From: Marinibaculum pumilum
GTDB lineage: Bacteria; Pseudomonadota; Alphaproteobacteria; Ferrovibrionales; Ferrovibrionaceae
DNA length: 64,000 nt
Reading direction: 5' to 3'
NCBI RefSeq assembly: GCF_042646425.1
Contig: NZ_JBHRTR010000028.1
Location: forward strand, 682,001 to 746,000
Under the pieces are notes generated by a model that saw nothing but the letters and a program-made list of their open reading frames with translations, did not search any database and was not told the DNA's origin. The translations under genes and the position numbers were made by a program. Below are positions 28,909 through 37,225 of this stretch, in pieces. Within the stretch, counting starts at the first letter, position 1, and each line of letters opens with the position of its first letter.

Positions 28909-29826
28909 GCCGGTGTGGATGGCCTGGATCGCACTGGCGAACAGCTGCGAGACCGAGCAGATCTCGATCCTGTCGATATGCTTTGCCGGGGAAATCGGGA
29001 TCGTGTCGGTGACGACGAGGGAGGACAGGGGCGAGGCGGCGATCCGCGCCGTGGCATCGCCGGACAGCACCGGATGCACGGCGGCGGCTTCGACGGAGAC
29101 GGCGCCCCGGTCCAGCACGAACGCCGCCGCCTCGATCAGGGTGCCGCCGCTCGCGATCTCGTCGTCCACGATCAAGGCCCGCTTGCCCTTTACGTCGCCG
29201 ATCAGGTGCACCGCGCGCGGCTTCTCGTCATCGCCGTCGCGGCGCTTGTCGACGATGGCGATCGGCAGGTTCAGCCGGTTGGCATAGCCGCCGATCTCCT
29301 TCGCCTCGCCGACATCCCCGGCGACCAGGACGTAGTTCTCCAGGTTCCTTGTGCCGCGCAGATGGTCGCAGAGGATCGGCGCGGCCTTCAGCTGGTCGAC
29401 CGGGACCCGGAAGAAGCCCTGCACCTGCGGGGCATGCAGGTCCATCGTCAGGACACGGTCGGCGCCTGCGGTCTCCAGCAGGTCGGCCATCAGGCGGGCG
29501 GTGATCGAGATCCGCGGCTTGTCCTTCTTGTCGGACCGCGTATAGGGGAAATAGGGCAGCACCGCCGTGATCCGCCGCGCCGAGGCATGCCGGAGCGCGT
29601 CGATGGTGATCAGCAGCTCCAGGATCCCGTCGGACACCGGCGGACAGGACGGCTGGATGACGAAGACATCGGCCTCGCGGACATTCTCCATGATCTGAAC
29701 CATCAGGTTCTCGTTGGAGAAGCGGGTCAGCCTGGTCTTGCAGATGGCGACGTCCAGATGAGCGCAGACCTGCGCGGCGAATGCCGGATGGGCCGAACCG
29801 CCGATAATGCGGATGGAATTGGCCAT
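28882..29826 (-). CDS. prs: ribose-phosphate pyrophosphokinase
   Basis: A 314-residue PRPP synthetase (class I), making phosphoribosyl pyrophosphate from ribose 5-phosphate and ATP for purine, pyrimidine, His, Trp and NAD synthesis. Typical motifs are LMVQIMENVREADVFVIQP, PYFPYTRSDKKD (ATP loop), DLHAPQVQGFF with the catalytic His, and the PRPP-binding loop ALIVDDEIASGGT. The second half is slightly more divergent than E. coli Prs. The ATG at 29826 has a strong AGGAGAGGAA site. It converges on, and overlaps, the RND pump gene by 27 nt. Confidence 0.93.
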   Translation of the reverse strand: MANSIRIIGGSAHPAFAAQVCAHLDVAICKTRLTRFSNENLMVQIMENVREADVFVIQPSCPPVSDGILELLITIDALRHASARRITAVLPYFPYTRSDKKDKPRISITARLMADLLETAGADRVLTMDLHAPQVQGFFRVPVDQLKAAPILCDHLRGTRNLENYVLVAGDVGEAKEIGGYANRLNLPIAIVDKRRDGDDEKPRAVHLIGDVKGKRALIVDDEIASGGTLIEAAAFVLDRGAVSVEAAAVHPVLSGDATARIAASPLSSLVVTDTIPISPAKHIDRIEICSVSQLFASAIQAIHTGSSISSLFR

Positions 29827-30035
29827 GCGCTCGTTCCTCTCCTGGCAACCGGGTCGCAGCGGAGCCGTTCGTCTGGGAGCTTTGGGGGGTGACAACTCCC
29901 GTCAATCGTGACGGCGCTTGCGTGGTGATCCGGCCGCAGCGTCGCGCTGAAGGGGGCCTGCCGCCCTGGTCAGCCAGGCATCTTCTTCGGGATCAGTAGC
30001 ACGCCATCCAACCCCTCGAAATGCCGCCGGAGGCA
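29827..30035. other. intergenic, no convincing gene
   Basis: Upstream of prs and downstream of the broken antitoxin. Open frames here are short and without recognisable sequence. A PIN-type toxin gene, expected after this class of antitoxin, is not present; the stretch may be its decayed remnant or ordinary spacer containing the prs promoter. Confidence 0.4.
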
Positions 30036-30254
30036 TCAGTACCGGTCGTCCCGGTCGCGATAGCCCCGCGGGTCCGCGCCGCGCGCCAGCCCCGGCAGGT
30101 CGTCGAGTTCCGGGACCGGGACCAGGAGCACGCTCCTGCCCTAGGGGATGAAGGCGAATTTCTGCCCGGCATTCCAGTCCATTGCGCTGCGGACCGATTT
30201 GGGGATCGAGATCTGGAAGCTGCTCGAGAGGGTAGCGATCTCGCTTTTCGACAT
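30036..30254 (-). pseudogene. AbrB/MazE-type antitoxin interrupted by a stop codon
   Basis: Reading from ATG 30254 gives MSKSEIATLSSSFQISIPKS and continues to FAFIP, the SpoVT/AbrB swapped-hairpin DNA-binding domain of VapB-like antitoxins. Codon 38 is then TAG (30141-30143). The same frame continues after it with GRSVLLVPVPELDDLPGLARGA and ends in YRDRDDRY-stop at 30036, exactly the usual C-terminal half of this 70-75-residue family. In relatives the position after FIP is lysine (AAG), so one base change to TAG explains the break. No toxin gene follows. Either a recent pseudogene or a truncated 37-residue peptide remains. Confidence 0.75.
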
Positions 30255-30371
30255 GACAGGCCTCCTGTCGATCACCGGCTGGCAAAACGTTCCATCCCCG
30301 GCCGGCCTGATTGCAAACGACGCCTACGGATGCAGGATCGGCGCGACGACGACGCCGGAGGGGAGCCAGAG

Positions 30372-31535
30372 ATGAACGACAGCGCCACGATCCGCCCGTT
30401 CCGCATCGCCGTGCCGGAGGCGGAGCTGGCCGACCTGCGCCGCCGGCTGGCCGCCACCCGCTGGCCGGAGCCGGAAACCGTCGACGACTGGAGCCAGGGC
30501 GTGCCGCTGGCCTATGCGCAGGACCTGGCCCGCTATTGGGCGGACGATTATGACTGGCCGGCCCGGGAAACGGCGCTGAACCGGTTCCCGCAATACCTGA
30601 CGGAGATCGACGGCCTCGACATCCATTTCATCCACCGGCCCTCGGCCGAGCCAGGGGCGCTGCCGCTGCTGATCACCCACGGCTGGCCCGGCTCGGTCGC
30701 GGAGTTCCGGCATGTCGTCGAGCCGCTGGCCGATCCGGTCGCCCATGGCGGCCGGGCGGAGGATGCCTTCCATGTCGTCTGCCCCTCGCTGCCGGGCTAC
30801 GGCTTTTCGGGCAAGCCGGCGGCTGCCGGATGGGGAGTGGAACGGATCGCCGCCGCCTGGGACACCTTGATGGCGCGGTTGGGCTATGACCGCTACGGCG
30901 CCCAGGGCGGTGACTGGGGGGCCGCCGTCACCACCGCGCTCGGCCGGCGCGGCGGCGCCTGCATCGGCATCCACACCAACATGCCGCTGGGCCGCCCGGA
31001 CGAGAGGGCGAAGACGGCACCCAGCGCAGCCGATCAGGCCGCCCTCGCCGCCGCGAAGCACTATCGCGACTGGGATTCCGGCTATTCGAAGCAGCAGGCC
31101 ACCCGGCCGCAGACCCTGGGCTATAGCCTGGTGGATTCTCCGGTCGGCCAGATGGCCTGGATCGTCGAGAAGCTCTGGGCCTGGACAGACTGCGCGCGCG
31201 ACGGCGTCCGGCATCCGGAGAACGCACTCGACCGCGACGAGATGCTGGACAATGTGATGCTGTACTGGCTGACCCGGGCCGGCGCCTCCTCCGCCCGGCT
31301 GTACTGGGAGAGCTTCGGCGGCATGGCGGGTGACGGCCCGGTGACGGTGCCGGCCGGCATCGCCGCCTTCCCGAAGGAGATCCTCAGCCGGCCGCGCAGC
31401 TGGTGCGAAGGGCTCTACACGAACATCACCCGCTGGACGGAAATGCCGGCCGGCGGCCATTTCGCCGCCTGGGAGCAGCCGGCGGCGCTGGTCGCCGATA
31501 TCCGCGCCTTCTTCGCGCCGCTCAGGCAGGGCTGA
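30372..31535 (+). CDS. epoxide hydrolase with EHN domain
   Basis: A 387-residue alpha/beta hydrolase of the microsomal-type epoxide hydrolase family, opening epoxides to diols. The N-terminal EHN domain (about 5-110: FRIAVPEAELADLRRRLAATRWPE) wraps the core. The oxyanion segment is HGWPGSVAEF, the nucleophile is D181 in GGDWGA, and the catalytic His is in GGHFAAWEQP near the C-terminus. Length is normal. The ATG at 30372 follows GGGAGCCAGAG. It stands alone and ends 7 nt from the convergent methyltransferase gene. Physiological substrate unknown. Confidence 0.9.
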   Translation: MNDSATIRPFRIAVPEAELADLRRRLAATRWPEPETVDDWSQGVPLAYAQDLARYWADDYDWPARETALNRFPQYLTEIDGLDIHFIHRPSAEPGALPLLITHGWPGSVAEFRHVVEPLADPVAHGGRAEDAFHVVCPSLPGYGFSGKPAAAGWGVERIAAAWDTLMARLGYDRYGAQGGDWGAAVTTALGRRGGACIGIHTNMPLGRPDERAKTAPSAADQAALAAAKHYRDWDSGYSKQQATRPQTLGYSLVDSPVGQMAWIVEKLWAWTDCARDGVRHPENALDRDEMLDNVMLYWLTRAGASSARLYWESFGGMAGDGPVTVPAGIAAFPKEILSRPRSWCEGLYTNITRWTEMPAGGHFAAWEQPAALVADIRAFFAPLRQG

Positions 31536-31542
31536 CCGGTCC

Positions 31543-32379
31543 TCAGCCCCTCCGCGCCACCATCATCACCGGCTCGATCTGGTGGTCCTCCAGCGCGGCG
31601 AGATAGTTGGCGAACTTCTCCGCCGCATTGGCCCCGGTCAGCTGGTGCAGGCCCAGCGGCGGTGGGCCGCCGGCCGCCTGCGCCCGTGCGAAGGCGACGC
31701 GGAAGAACTCGATCGCGAAGGCGCGCAGATTGTCTTCCGCCGTCACCGACAAGCCGGCGGCGTCCAGCAGCATGCGGGTCTCCGCCGGCGTATGCAGGAC
31801 GCTCGTGTCCGGCGTTTCCGCCCAGGGCACCGGATAGCGCATGCCGTCGCCCGGCCCCTTCATCACGTCGAACAGGCAGAGCGGCGCACCCGGCGCCAGG
31901 ACCCGCGCCAGCTCGCCGTAGAAGGCGTCGCGGTCGGCGACGTTCATTGCGACGTGCAAGGTCACCGCGGCGTCGAAGGCGCCGTCGCGGAACGGCATCT
32001 GCGTGACGCTGCCGTGGTGGAAGTCGCAGACCGACGACAGCCCCATCCGGCCGGTCAGGGCGCGCGCCGTCTCCACATAGTCGGGGGTGAGGTCCAGCCC
32101 GGTTGCACGACAGCGATAGTGGGTGGCCAGGGTCCGGGCGGTGCCGCCGATGCCGCAGCCGGCATCCAGGACATGCATGCCGGCCGCCAGCGGCAGCATC
32201 GACAGGGCCCAGAGGGTGGTGGCCCTGCCGGCGGTGTGGAACTCGTCCACCGGCGCCAGGTCCTCTGGGGTGGGATGGTCGGGATCGGCGCCGGCGGCGC
32301 GCAGCCCGGCGAGGATCGTGTCCAGCAGGCCGGGACGGCCGTAATGGGCGGCGACCGCGCCTTCCAGATGCGTCGTCAT
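31543..32379 (-). CDS. class I SAM-dependent methyltransferase
   Basis: A 278-residue Rossmann methyltransferase. The SAM-binding motif I is VLDAGCGIGGTARTLA (about 70-85), motif II contains GLDLTPDYV, and the post-motif region reads FRDGAFDAAVTLHVAMNV. It resembles the ubiE/tocopherol and sarcosine-glycine methyltransferase-like group acting on small molecules. The ATG at 32379 has a GCGGAGG site; nine extra residues upstream are possible. Single gene; substrate not predictable. Confidence 0.87.
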   Translation of the reverse strand: MTTHLEGAVAAHYGRPGLLDTILAGLRAAGADPDHPTPEDLAPVDEFHTAGRATTLWALSMLPLAAGMHVLDAGCGIGGTARTLATHYRCRATGLDLTPDYVETARALTGRMGLSSVCDFHHGSVTQMPFRDGAFDAAVTLHVAMNVADRDAFYGELARVLAPGAPLCLFDVMKGPGDGMRYPVPWAETPDTSVLHTPAETRMLLDAAGLSVTAEDNLRAFAIEFFRVAFARAQAAGGPPPLGLHQLTGANAAEKFANYLAALEDHQIEPVMMVARRG

Positions 32380-32528
32380 GCAAGCCTCCGCCCCGGTGAC
32401 GCGCATGGTCGCGACCGGGCTTTTCGTTGCAGTCCGTCGCAGCCATGGCCTTGGGCGGGGGTCTGATGCGCCCCTTGCGGTTTCATCTAGGGCGGGCTGC
32501 CCCCCGATGCAAACTGATGGGGCAAACC

Positions 32529-32547
32529 GCCGGCGCCGCGCGCCGGC
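32529..32547 (-). terminator. hairpin just after the receiver-Hpt gene
   Basis: A perfect 8-bp inverted repeat, GCCGGCGC with a 3-nt loop and GCGCCGGC, begins 3 nt beyond the stop codon and is followed on the minus strand by GGTTTG. The position and stem strength fit an intrinsic terminator although the T-tract is short. Confidence 0.5.
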
Positions 32548-32550
32548 AGC

Positions 32551-33303
32551 TCAGTAGCGCGCCATCAGCGCCTCGACCGCCGCATCGGCCAGCTCCGGCA
32601 CGGTCTGCGCCAGCAGGCGGGCGCGGTCGGTATCGCCGGCGGCGCAGGCCGCCTCGATCCCTTCCAGGGCGCGGGCCAGATAGCGCGCACCGAAGGAATG
32701 GGAGGCGCTCTTCAGCGCATGCGCCTGCCGTTCCAGGGTCTGCCAGTCCTCGGCCGCCAGGGCGTCGGCGATCTTGGGGCCGCGGGTCCGTACCTCGGCG
32801 ACGAAGGTGCCGACCAGGCTCGGCAGGATCTCCGGATCGGTCTGCTCGGCCAGCAGGGTCAGCGCGAAATCGTCGATCGGGTCGTCGTCGCCCGCCGCCT
32901 GCGCATTGCCGGCGCCCGGCGGATGGCGCCGCATCCAGCGCTGCACGATGGCCAGCAGGTCCTTCGGCAGGATCGGCTTGGTCAGGTAGTCGTCCATTCC
33001 GGCGGCCAGGCAGCGTTCGCGGTCCCCCGGCATGGCATGGGCGGTGACGGCGAGCACCGGGACGCCGCTGCGCGGCGGCGGCAGCCGGCGGATCTCCCGC
33101 GTCGTGTCCAGCCCGTTCAGGCCCGGCATGGAGACGTCCAGCAGCACCAGGTCGTAGTCCCGCGCGGCCATCGCCTCGACCACGGCGCGGCCGTCATCGG
33201 CCAGGTCGACGTCATAGCCTTCCCTGCGCAGCAGGGCGGCGGTGACTGTCCGGAAGGTCTCGTTGTCGTCGCCGACCAGGATGCGCGGGGGCATCGCCTG
33301 CAT
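32551..33303 (-). CDS. receiver-Hpt phosphorelay protein
   Basis: A 250-residue protein with a receiver domain (5-125: acidic pocket D12/D13, phospho-acceptor D56 in LLDVSMP, T87, K109) joined to a histidine phosphotransfer domain (about 145-245; phospho-accepting H195 in ERQAHALKSASHSFGA). Such REC-Hpt proteins are usually the detached C-terminal half of a hybrid histidine kinase and pass phosphate to another regulator. No kinase or DNA-binding regulator is adjacent, so the partner is elsewhere. It lies 12 nt downstream of the isomerase gene in one operon. Confidence 0.88.
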   Translation of the reverse strand: MQAMPPRILVGDDNETFRTVTAALLRREGYDVDLADDGRAVVEAMAARDYDLVLLDVSMPGLNGLDTTREIRRLPPPRSGVPVLAVTAHAMPGDRERCLAAGMDDYLTKPILPKDLLAIVQRWMRRHPPGAGNAQAAGDDDPIDDFALTLLAEQTDPEILPSLVGTFVAEVRTRGPKIADALAAEDWQTLERQAHALKSASHSFGARYLARALEGIEAACAAGDTDRARLLAQTVPELADAAVEALMARY

Positions 33304-33315
33304 TGCCGCCTCCGC

Positions 33316-33927
33316 TCAGGCCGCGCCGCGCTGCTCGAGCGCGCGGTCCAGGAAATCGACCCGGTCCTGCCCCCAGAACAGCTCGCCGCCCAGCATGTAG
33401 GTCGGTGCACCGAAGACGCCGGCGGCGATCGCGGCCTGGGTCTCCTTCTCGTACAGGCTCTGGATCTCCGGGGTCGCGGCCTGCTCGACCAGATGGGCGC
33501 CGTCCAGGCCCAGCTCGTTGGCGCGCCCGGCCAGGGTGGAGAGGGCGGACAGGTCGCCATCCTCCAGCCAGAGCAGGGCCTGGAAGGAATGCGCCAGGTC
33601 CAGCACCTTCTCGGCATCGGCGCCGCCTTCCCGCGCCGCCAGCACGGTCCGGTTCGCCAGGGAATCGTCCACCGGGAAATGCTTTGGCTCCAGCACCAGA
33701 TCCACCTCCCGGAAGGCGCGCCAGCGCCGCAGTTCGACAAGGCGGTAGGCCTGGCGCTCCGGCGCGCGCTTCGGCAGCGGCAGGCCGCCGGTGGCGGGGA
33801 AGATCGTGCCGTAGCTGACAGGGTGGCAGACGATCGCGGCGCCGTGCCGGCGGGCCGTCTCTCGCAGCGGCGCCAGCCCCAGGAAGCTCCAGGGCGATGC
33901 GCAGGTGAAGAAATAGTCGATCTGCAT
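33316..33927 (-). CDS. 2-hydroxychromene-2-carboxylate isomerase/DsbA-like oxidoreductase
   Basis: A 203-residue kappa-class GST/HCCA isomerase family protein with a thioredoxin-DsbA fold. The start IDYFFTCASPWSFLG contains the active Ser position (CASPWS) that activates glutathione in this family, and GVFGAPTYMLGGELFWGQDR is the cis-Pro region. Relatives isomerise 2-hydroxychromene-2-carboxylate in naphthalene breakdown, but most alphaproteobacterial copies have no aromatic pathway nearby, as here. It is the first gene of a two-gene operon with the receiver-Hpt protein. Confidence 0.87.
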   Translation of the reverse strand: MQIDYFFTCASPWSFLGLAPLRETARRHGAAIVCHPVSYGTIFPATGGLPLPKRAPERQAYRLVELRRWRAFREVDLVLEPKHFPVDDSLANRTVLAAREGGADAEKVLDLAHSFQALLWLEDGDLSALSTLAGRANELGLDGAHLVEQAATPEIQSLYEKETQAAIAAGVFGAPTYMLGGELFWGQDRVDFLDRALEQRGAA

Positions 33928-34028
33928 GGTCCCTCCGCGCCGCCGGCTGGCGGTCCCGTGATGAAAGCAGCCCCGCCGGCCGGCCGCCAGTCCGGCAAAC
34001 CGCCGCAGCGACCGGCGGGTGGCTCCAG

Positions 34029-35384
34029 CTAGAGCCGGATCAGCCCCTTCAGCCGCCGGAAGGTCGCCAGGGCGTAGGAGTCGGTCATGCCGGAGACATA
34101 GTCGGTGACCCGCAGCAGCCCCTCGTACCGGTCGACTGCGCCCTGCGCCGCCCCGTCCGGCAGCAGGTGCATCAGCGCTTCCGAGCGCGGCGACAACCGT
34201 TCGCCGCGCTCGGTCTGTACCATTGCATCGGTGGCTGCCGCCAGCAGCGCTTCGAGGATCTCCGCGCCGCCGATCTCCACCTCGTAGCGTTCACGGGTCT
34301 GGAAGATCCGCTCGCGGGTCAGTTGTTCGATCTGCCGCAGCACCGGCGCCGACGGGGTGAGCGAGACGAGGTCGTCGCGGAACCGGCCGGCCAGGATCTC
34401 CGCCTCGTTGTCGAGGAAGACCGAGGTGGCGTCGTCGATCAACTGCCCGATCGCCTTCGCCCGCAGATAGGCGAGCCGCTGCGACGGCTCGTCGATCTCC
34501 CGGTAGCGCGGCGGGAAGCCGCCGACCAGCGGCTGCAGCAGTTCCTCCGCCGTCTCAAAGGGAATGCGGCCCAGCTTGTAGCCATCCTCCAAGTCGACGA
34601 CCCGGTAGCAGATGTCGTCCGCCGCCTCCAGCAGATAGGCCAGCGGGTGCCGGCCCCAGCCGCCGCCGGGGCGCGGCGGCAGGCCGACCTCCGCCGCGAC
34701 CTCGGCGAAGCTGTCGCGGTCGGCGGCGAAAAAGCCGTGCTTCTTCAGGGCGCAATCGCCCGGGTCTGCGGCATTCGCCGGTTCGAGCAGGGCGGGACGC
34801 GGATATTTCATGAATGCCGCCAGGGTGGCGCAGGTCAGGCGCAGGCCGCCGGCCCCCTTCCAGCCCTGCAGACGGGTCAGCACCCGGAAACCCTGGGCAT
34901 TGCCCTCGAACGCCTCGAAGTCGCGTGCCTGTGCGGCCGGCAGGGGCGACAGAAGGTCCGCGCCGGCGCCACGGCCGAACCAGTGCTGCATCGTCGCCTC
35001 GCCGAAATGGCCGAAGGGCGGGTTGCCGATGTCATGCGCCAGGCAGGCGGCGGAGACGATATGGCCGAATTCCGCCGCCGTGACCGCATCCAGAGGGCCG
35101 CCCTGGTGGCGGATGTCGGGCTGGCGCTGCAGCACCGTCTCCCCCACCGCGGCGCCCAGGGAGCGGCCGACGGAGGAGACCTCCATCGAATGGGTCAGCC
35201 GGGTGCGGACATAGTCGGTCTCCGGCAGGGAATGGACCTGGGTCTTGTCCTGCAGCCGCCGGAAGGCGGAGGAAAAGACGACCCGGTCCCAGTCCTTCTG
35301 GAACGGGTTGCGGGCGGCGGTCACCGGCTCCGTGGCGGCGGGATGCGTGAACCGCCGGGGCGACAGCAGCTGCGCCCAGTCCAT
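34029..35384 (-). CDS. dgt: deoxyguanosinetriphosphate triphosphohydrolase-like protein
   Basis: A 451-residue HD-superfamily dNTP triphosphohydrolase, splitting dGTP (or other dNTPs) to nucleoside and tripolyphosphate. The N-terminal NPFQKDWDRVVFSSAFRRLQDKTQV is characteristic. Metal ligands are H65 (RLTHSMEV), H117-D118 (AHDIGNPPFGH) and a later Asp in the LEAADDICYRVVDLEDG helix. Length equals E. coli Dgt-like proteins of the long type. The ATG at 35384 is used; a GTG a few codons earlier is possible. It ends 100 nt from the isomerase gene. Confidence 0.92.
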   Translation of the reverse strand: MDWAQLLSPRRFTHPAATEPVTAARNPFQKDWDRVVFSSAFRRLQDKTQVHSLPETDYVRTRLTHSMEVSSVGRSLGAAVGETVLQRQPDIRHQGGPLDAVTAAEFGHIVSAACLAHDIGNPPFGHFGEATMQHWFGRGAGADLLSPLPAAQARDFEAFEGNAQGFRVLTRLQGWKGAGGLRLTCATLAAFMKYPRPALLEPANAADPGDCALKKHGFFAADRDSFAEVAAEVGLPPRPGGGWGRHPLAYLLEAADDICYRVVDLEDGYKLGRIPFETAEELLQPLVGGFPPRYREIDEPSQRLAYLRAKAIGQLIDDATSVFLDNEAEILAGRFRDDLVSLTPSAPVLRQIEQLTRERIFQTRERYEVEIGGAEILEALLAAATDAMVQTERGERLSPRSEALMHLLPDGAAQGAVDRYEGLLRVTDYVSGMTDSYALATFRRLKGLIRL

Positions 35385-35414
35385 CAGCGGTCCCCCGTCC
35401 CGCACCGGCCGCGG

Positions 35415-35846
35415 TCAGCGCAGCGCATCGAGGGCCGCCAGATAGTCTGCCGGAAAGCCATGCGCGCCGGCGGCGGCGCGGACCGTGTCGAAATAGGGCT
35501 GCCTGGGCGGCCCGGGGCGCTGGTCGGTGGCGATGTAGACCAGGGCGCGGCGCTCCCGCTCGCCATCCGCTGCGATGGCCAGGACCGGCCGGTCGTGCTT
35601 CGCGTAGTGGCCGACGGACACCCCTTCATAGCCGTCCAGCGATGCCTCGCAGGCACGGGTCAGCGCCCAGAGCACGCCATGCACGCAGCCGGCATCGTCG
35701 GGCAGGACCGTGGAAACGCCGCGCCGGTTGATGCCGAATCGGTGCCGCGGCAGGCGGGCCAGGCCCAGGCAGCGCGCCGCCGGGCAACGCTTCGCCATCG
35801 CCGCGAAGTCCATGTTCATGCCATAGGCGAAATAGATCCGGTTCAT
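35415..35846 (-). CDS. gamma-glutamylcyclotransferase (AIG2/GGCT-like) family protein
   Basis: A 143-residue GGCT-fold protein. The start YFAYGMNM is the substrate-loop signature (usually YFAYGSN), followed by VHGVLWAL and LDGYEGV with the conserved Glu-containing segment, and an ALVYIA strand. Members form 5-oxoproline from gamma-glutamyl amino acids or act on other gamma-glutamyl amines. Notably the hydantoinase/oxoprolinase pair at 12.7-16.7 kb could process 5-oxoproline, but the genes are 19 kb apart, so a link is speculative. It is 30 nt upstream of dgt, likely cotranscribed. Confidence 0.82.
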   Translation of the reverse strand: MNRIYFAYGMNMDFAAMAKRCPAARCLGLARLPRHRFGINRRGVSTVLPDDAGCVHGVLWALTRACEASLDGYEGVSVGHYAKHDRPVLAIAADGERERRALVYIATDQRPGPPRQPYFDTVRAAAGAHGFPADYLAALDALR

Positions 35847-36025
35847 GCCAAGCCTTGCGATCCGTGCCGTCCCTCTGCCCGCCGGATGCGGCCCCGCGCC
35901 ATGCGCGCCGCACCGGGGCCGTCCGTGCTGTTGCGGCGTCCCGCTCCGGTGTTGAACATAGGCCAGAACGCCGGAGAAGGCAGTCACGGCCGTCTGCCAA
36001 CATGCCGGCCTGCTGGGGGAATGTC

Positions 36026-37225
36026 ATGAGTGCAAGCTGGCCCGACCCGGTCGCCGCTGCCGCCTTGCGGTCGGCGGATATCGCCGCCCGCGCGCCGGAG
36101 ATCGAGGCCGCGCGCCGCCTGCCGGCGGATCTGGCGGCTTCCCTGTCCGCCGACGGGCTGATGCATCTGTTCCTGCCGGCGGCCTGCGGCGGGCCGGAAG
36201 TGCCGCCGGCGCACGCCCTGGCAGCGATCCGCGCCCTGGCCCAGGCGGATGGCGCCACCGGCTGGTGCGCCATGATCGCCTCGACCTCGGCACTGACGGC
36301 CGCCTATCTGCCGCCAGACGCGGCGGCGCGGATCTTCGCGCCGGCGACTGGCGGTCCGGGCGCAGGCGGGCCGCCGATCGTCGGCGGCGTCTATGCGCCG
36401 TTCGGGCGCGCCCGGCCGGACGGCGCGGCGGGCCATCGCCTCACCGGCCGCTGGCCCTGGGCCTCCGGCAGCGCCAACTGCCGCTGGCTGCTGGGCGGTG
36501 CGCTGGTGGCGCCGGACGACCGGCAGGCGCGGGATGCATCGGCCGGCAGGCGGCCGGAGATGCGGCTGTTCCTGTTTCCGGCGGACCAGGCGCGGCTGCA
36601 CGACACCTGGGACGCGGCCGGGCTCTGCGGCACCGGCTCCGGCGATATCGAGGTGGCCGATATCGCGGTGCCCGCCGGCCACAGCCTCTCCCTGACCGGC
36701 GGCCGGCCGATGGTCGACACGCCGCTCTATGCCTTCCCGATCTTCGGCCTGCTGGCGCTGGGCGTGGCTTCGGTCGCGATGGGCATCGCCGCCGGTGCGC
36801 TGGCCGACCTGAAGGCGCTGGCGCAGGCGAAGCGGCCGCAGGGTTCCCGCCGCAGCCTGGCCGAACGGCCGCATGTGCAGGCGGAGGTTGCCGCCTGCGA
36901 GGCGGAATGGCAGGCGGCGCTCGCACTGATCGAGGCCGTCGTGGCGGAGGCCTGGGACACTGCCGAAACAGGCGCCGGCGAACTGACCGTCGACCATCGT
37001 GCCCGGCTGCGGCTGGCAGCGGTCCATGCCACCGGCACGGCGGAGGCGGTGACCGGGCGGATGTACCGCCTGGCTGGCGGCAATGCCGTGTTCCGCAGCC
37101 ATCCGCTGCAGCGCCGCCTGCGCGACGTGAACACCGCCACCCAGCATGTCATGGTCACCCAGCCGGTTCTGGAAACCGTCGGCCGGGTGCTGCTGGGGCA
37201 GGAGGTGGATGTCGCCGAACTCTAG
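36026..37225 (+). CDS. acyl-CoA dehydrogenase-like flavoprotein (group D monooxygenase type)
   Basis: A 399-residue protein with the acyl-CoA dehydrogenase fold. The N-terminal helices hold AARRLPADLAASLSADGLMHLFLPAACGG, the middle domain has GRWPWASGSANCRWLLGGA, and the C-terminal helical bundle includes RLRDVNTATQHVMV, which in HsaA/HpaB-C-like flavin-dependent monooxygenases and DszC contacts the flavin. This pattern favours a two-component monooxygenase or an atypical dehydrogenase over a beta-oxidation enzyme; no catalytic Glu is obvious. The ATG has GGGGGA upstream. Its 3' end overlaps the transporter gene, suggesting coupling. Confidence 0.82.
   Translation: MSASWPDPVAAAALRSADIAARAPEIEAARRLPADLAASLSADGLMHLFLPAACGGPEVPPAHALAAIRALAQADGATGWCAMIASTSALTAAYLPPDAAARIFAPATGGPGAGGPPIVGGVYAPFGRARPDGAAGHRLTGRWPWASGSANCRWLLGGALVAPDDRQARDASAGRRPEMRLFLFPADQARLHDTWDAAGLCGTGSGDIEVADIAVPAGHSLSLTGGRPMVDTPLYAFPIFGLLALGVASVAMGIAAGALADLKALAQAKRPQGSRRSLAERPHVQAEVAACEAEWQAALALIEAVVAEAWDTAETGAGELTVDHRARLRLAAVHATGTAEAVTGRMYRLAGGNAVFRSHPLQRRLRDVNTATQHVMVTQPVLETVGRVLLGQEVDVAEL

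Noticed and set aside
29902..30285. A 127-codon minus-strand frame over the antitoxin region
   Set aside because: It overlaps the AbrB-type frame, is Pro/Arg/Gly-rich and has no recognisable pattern.
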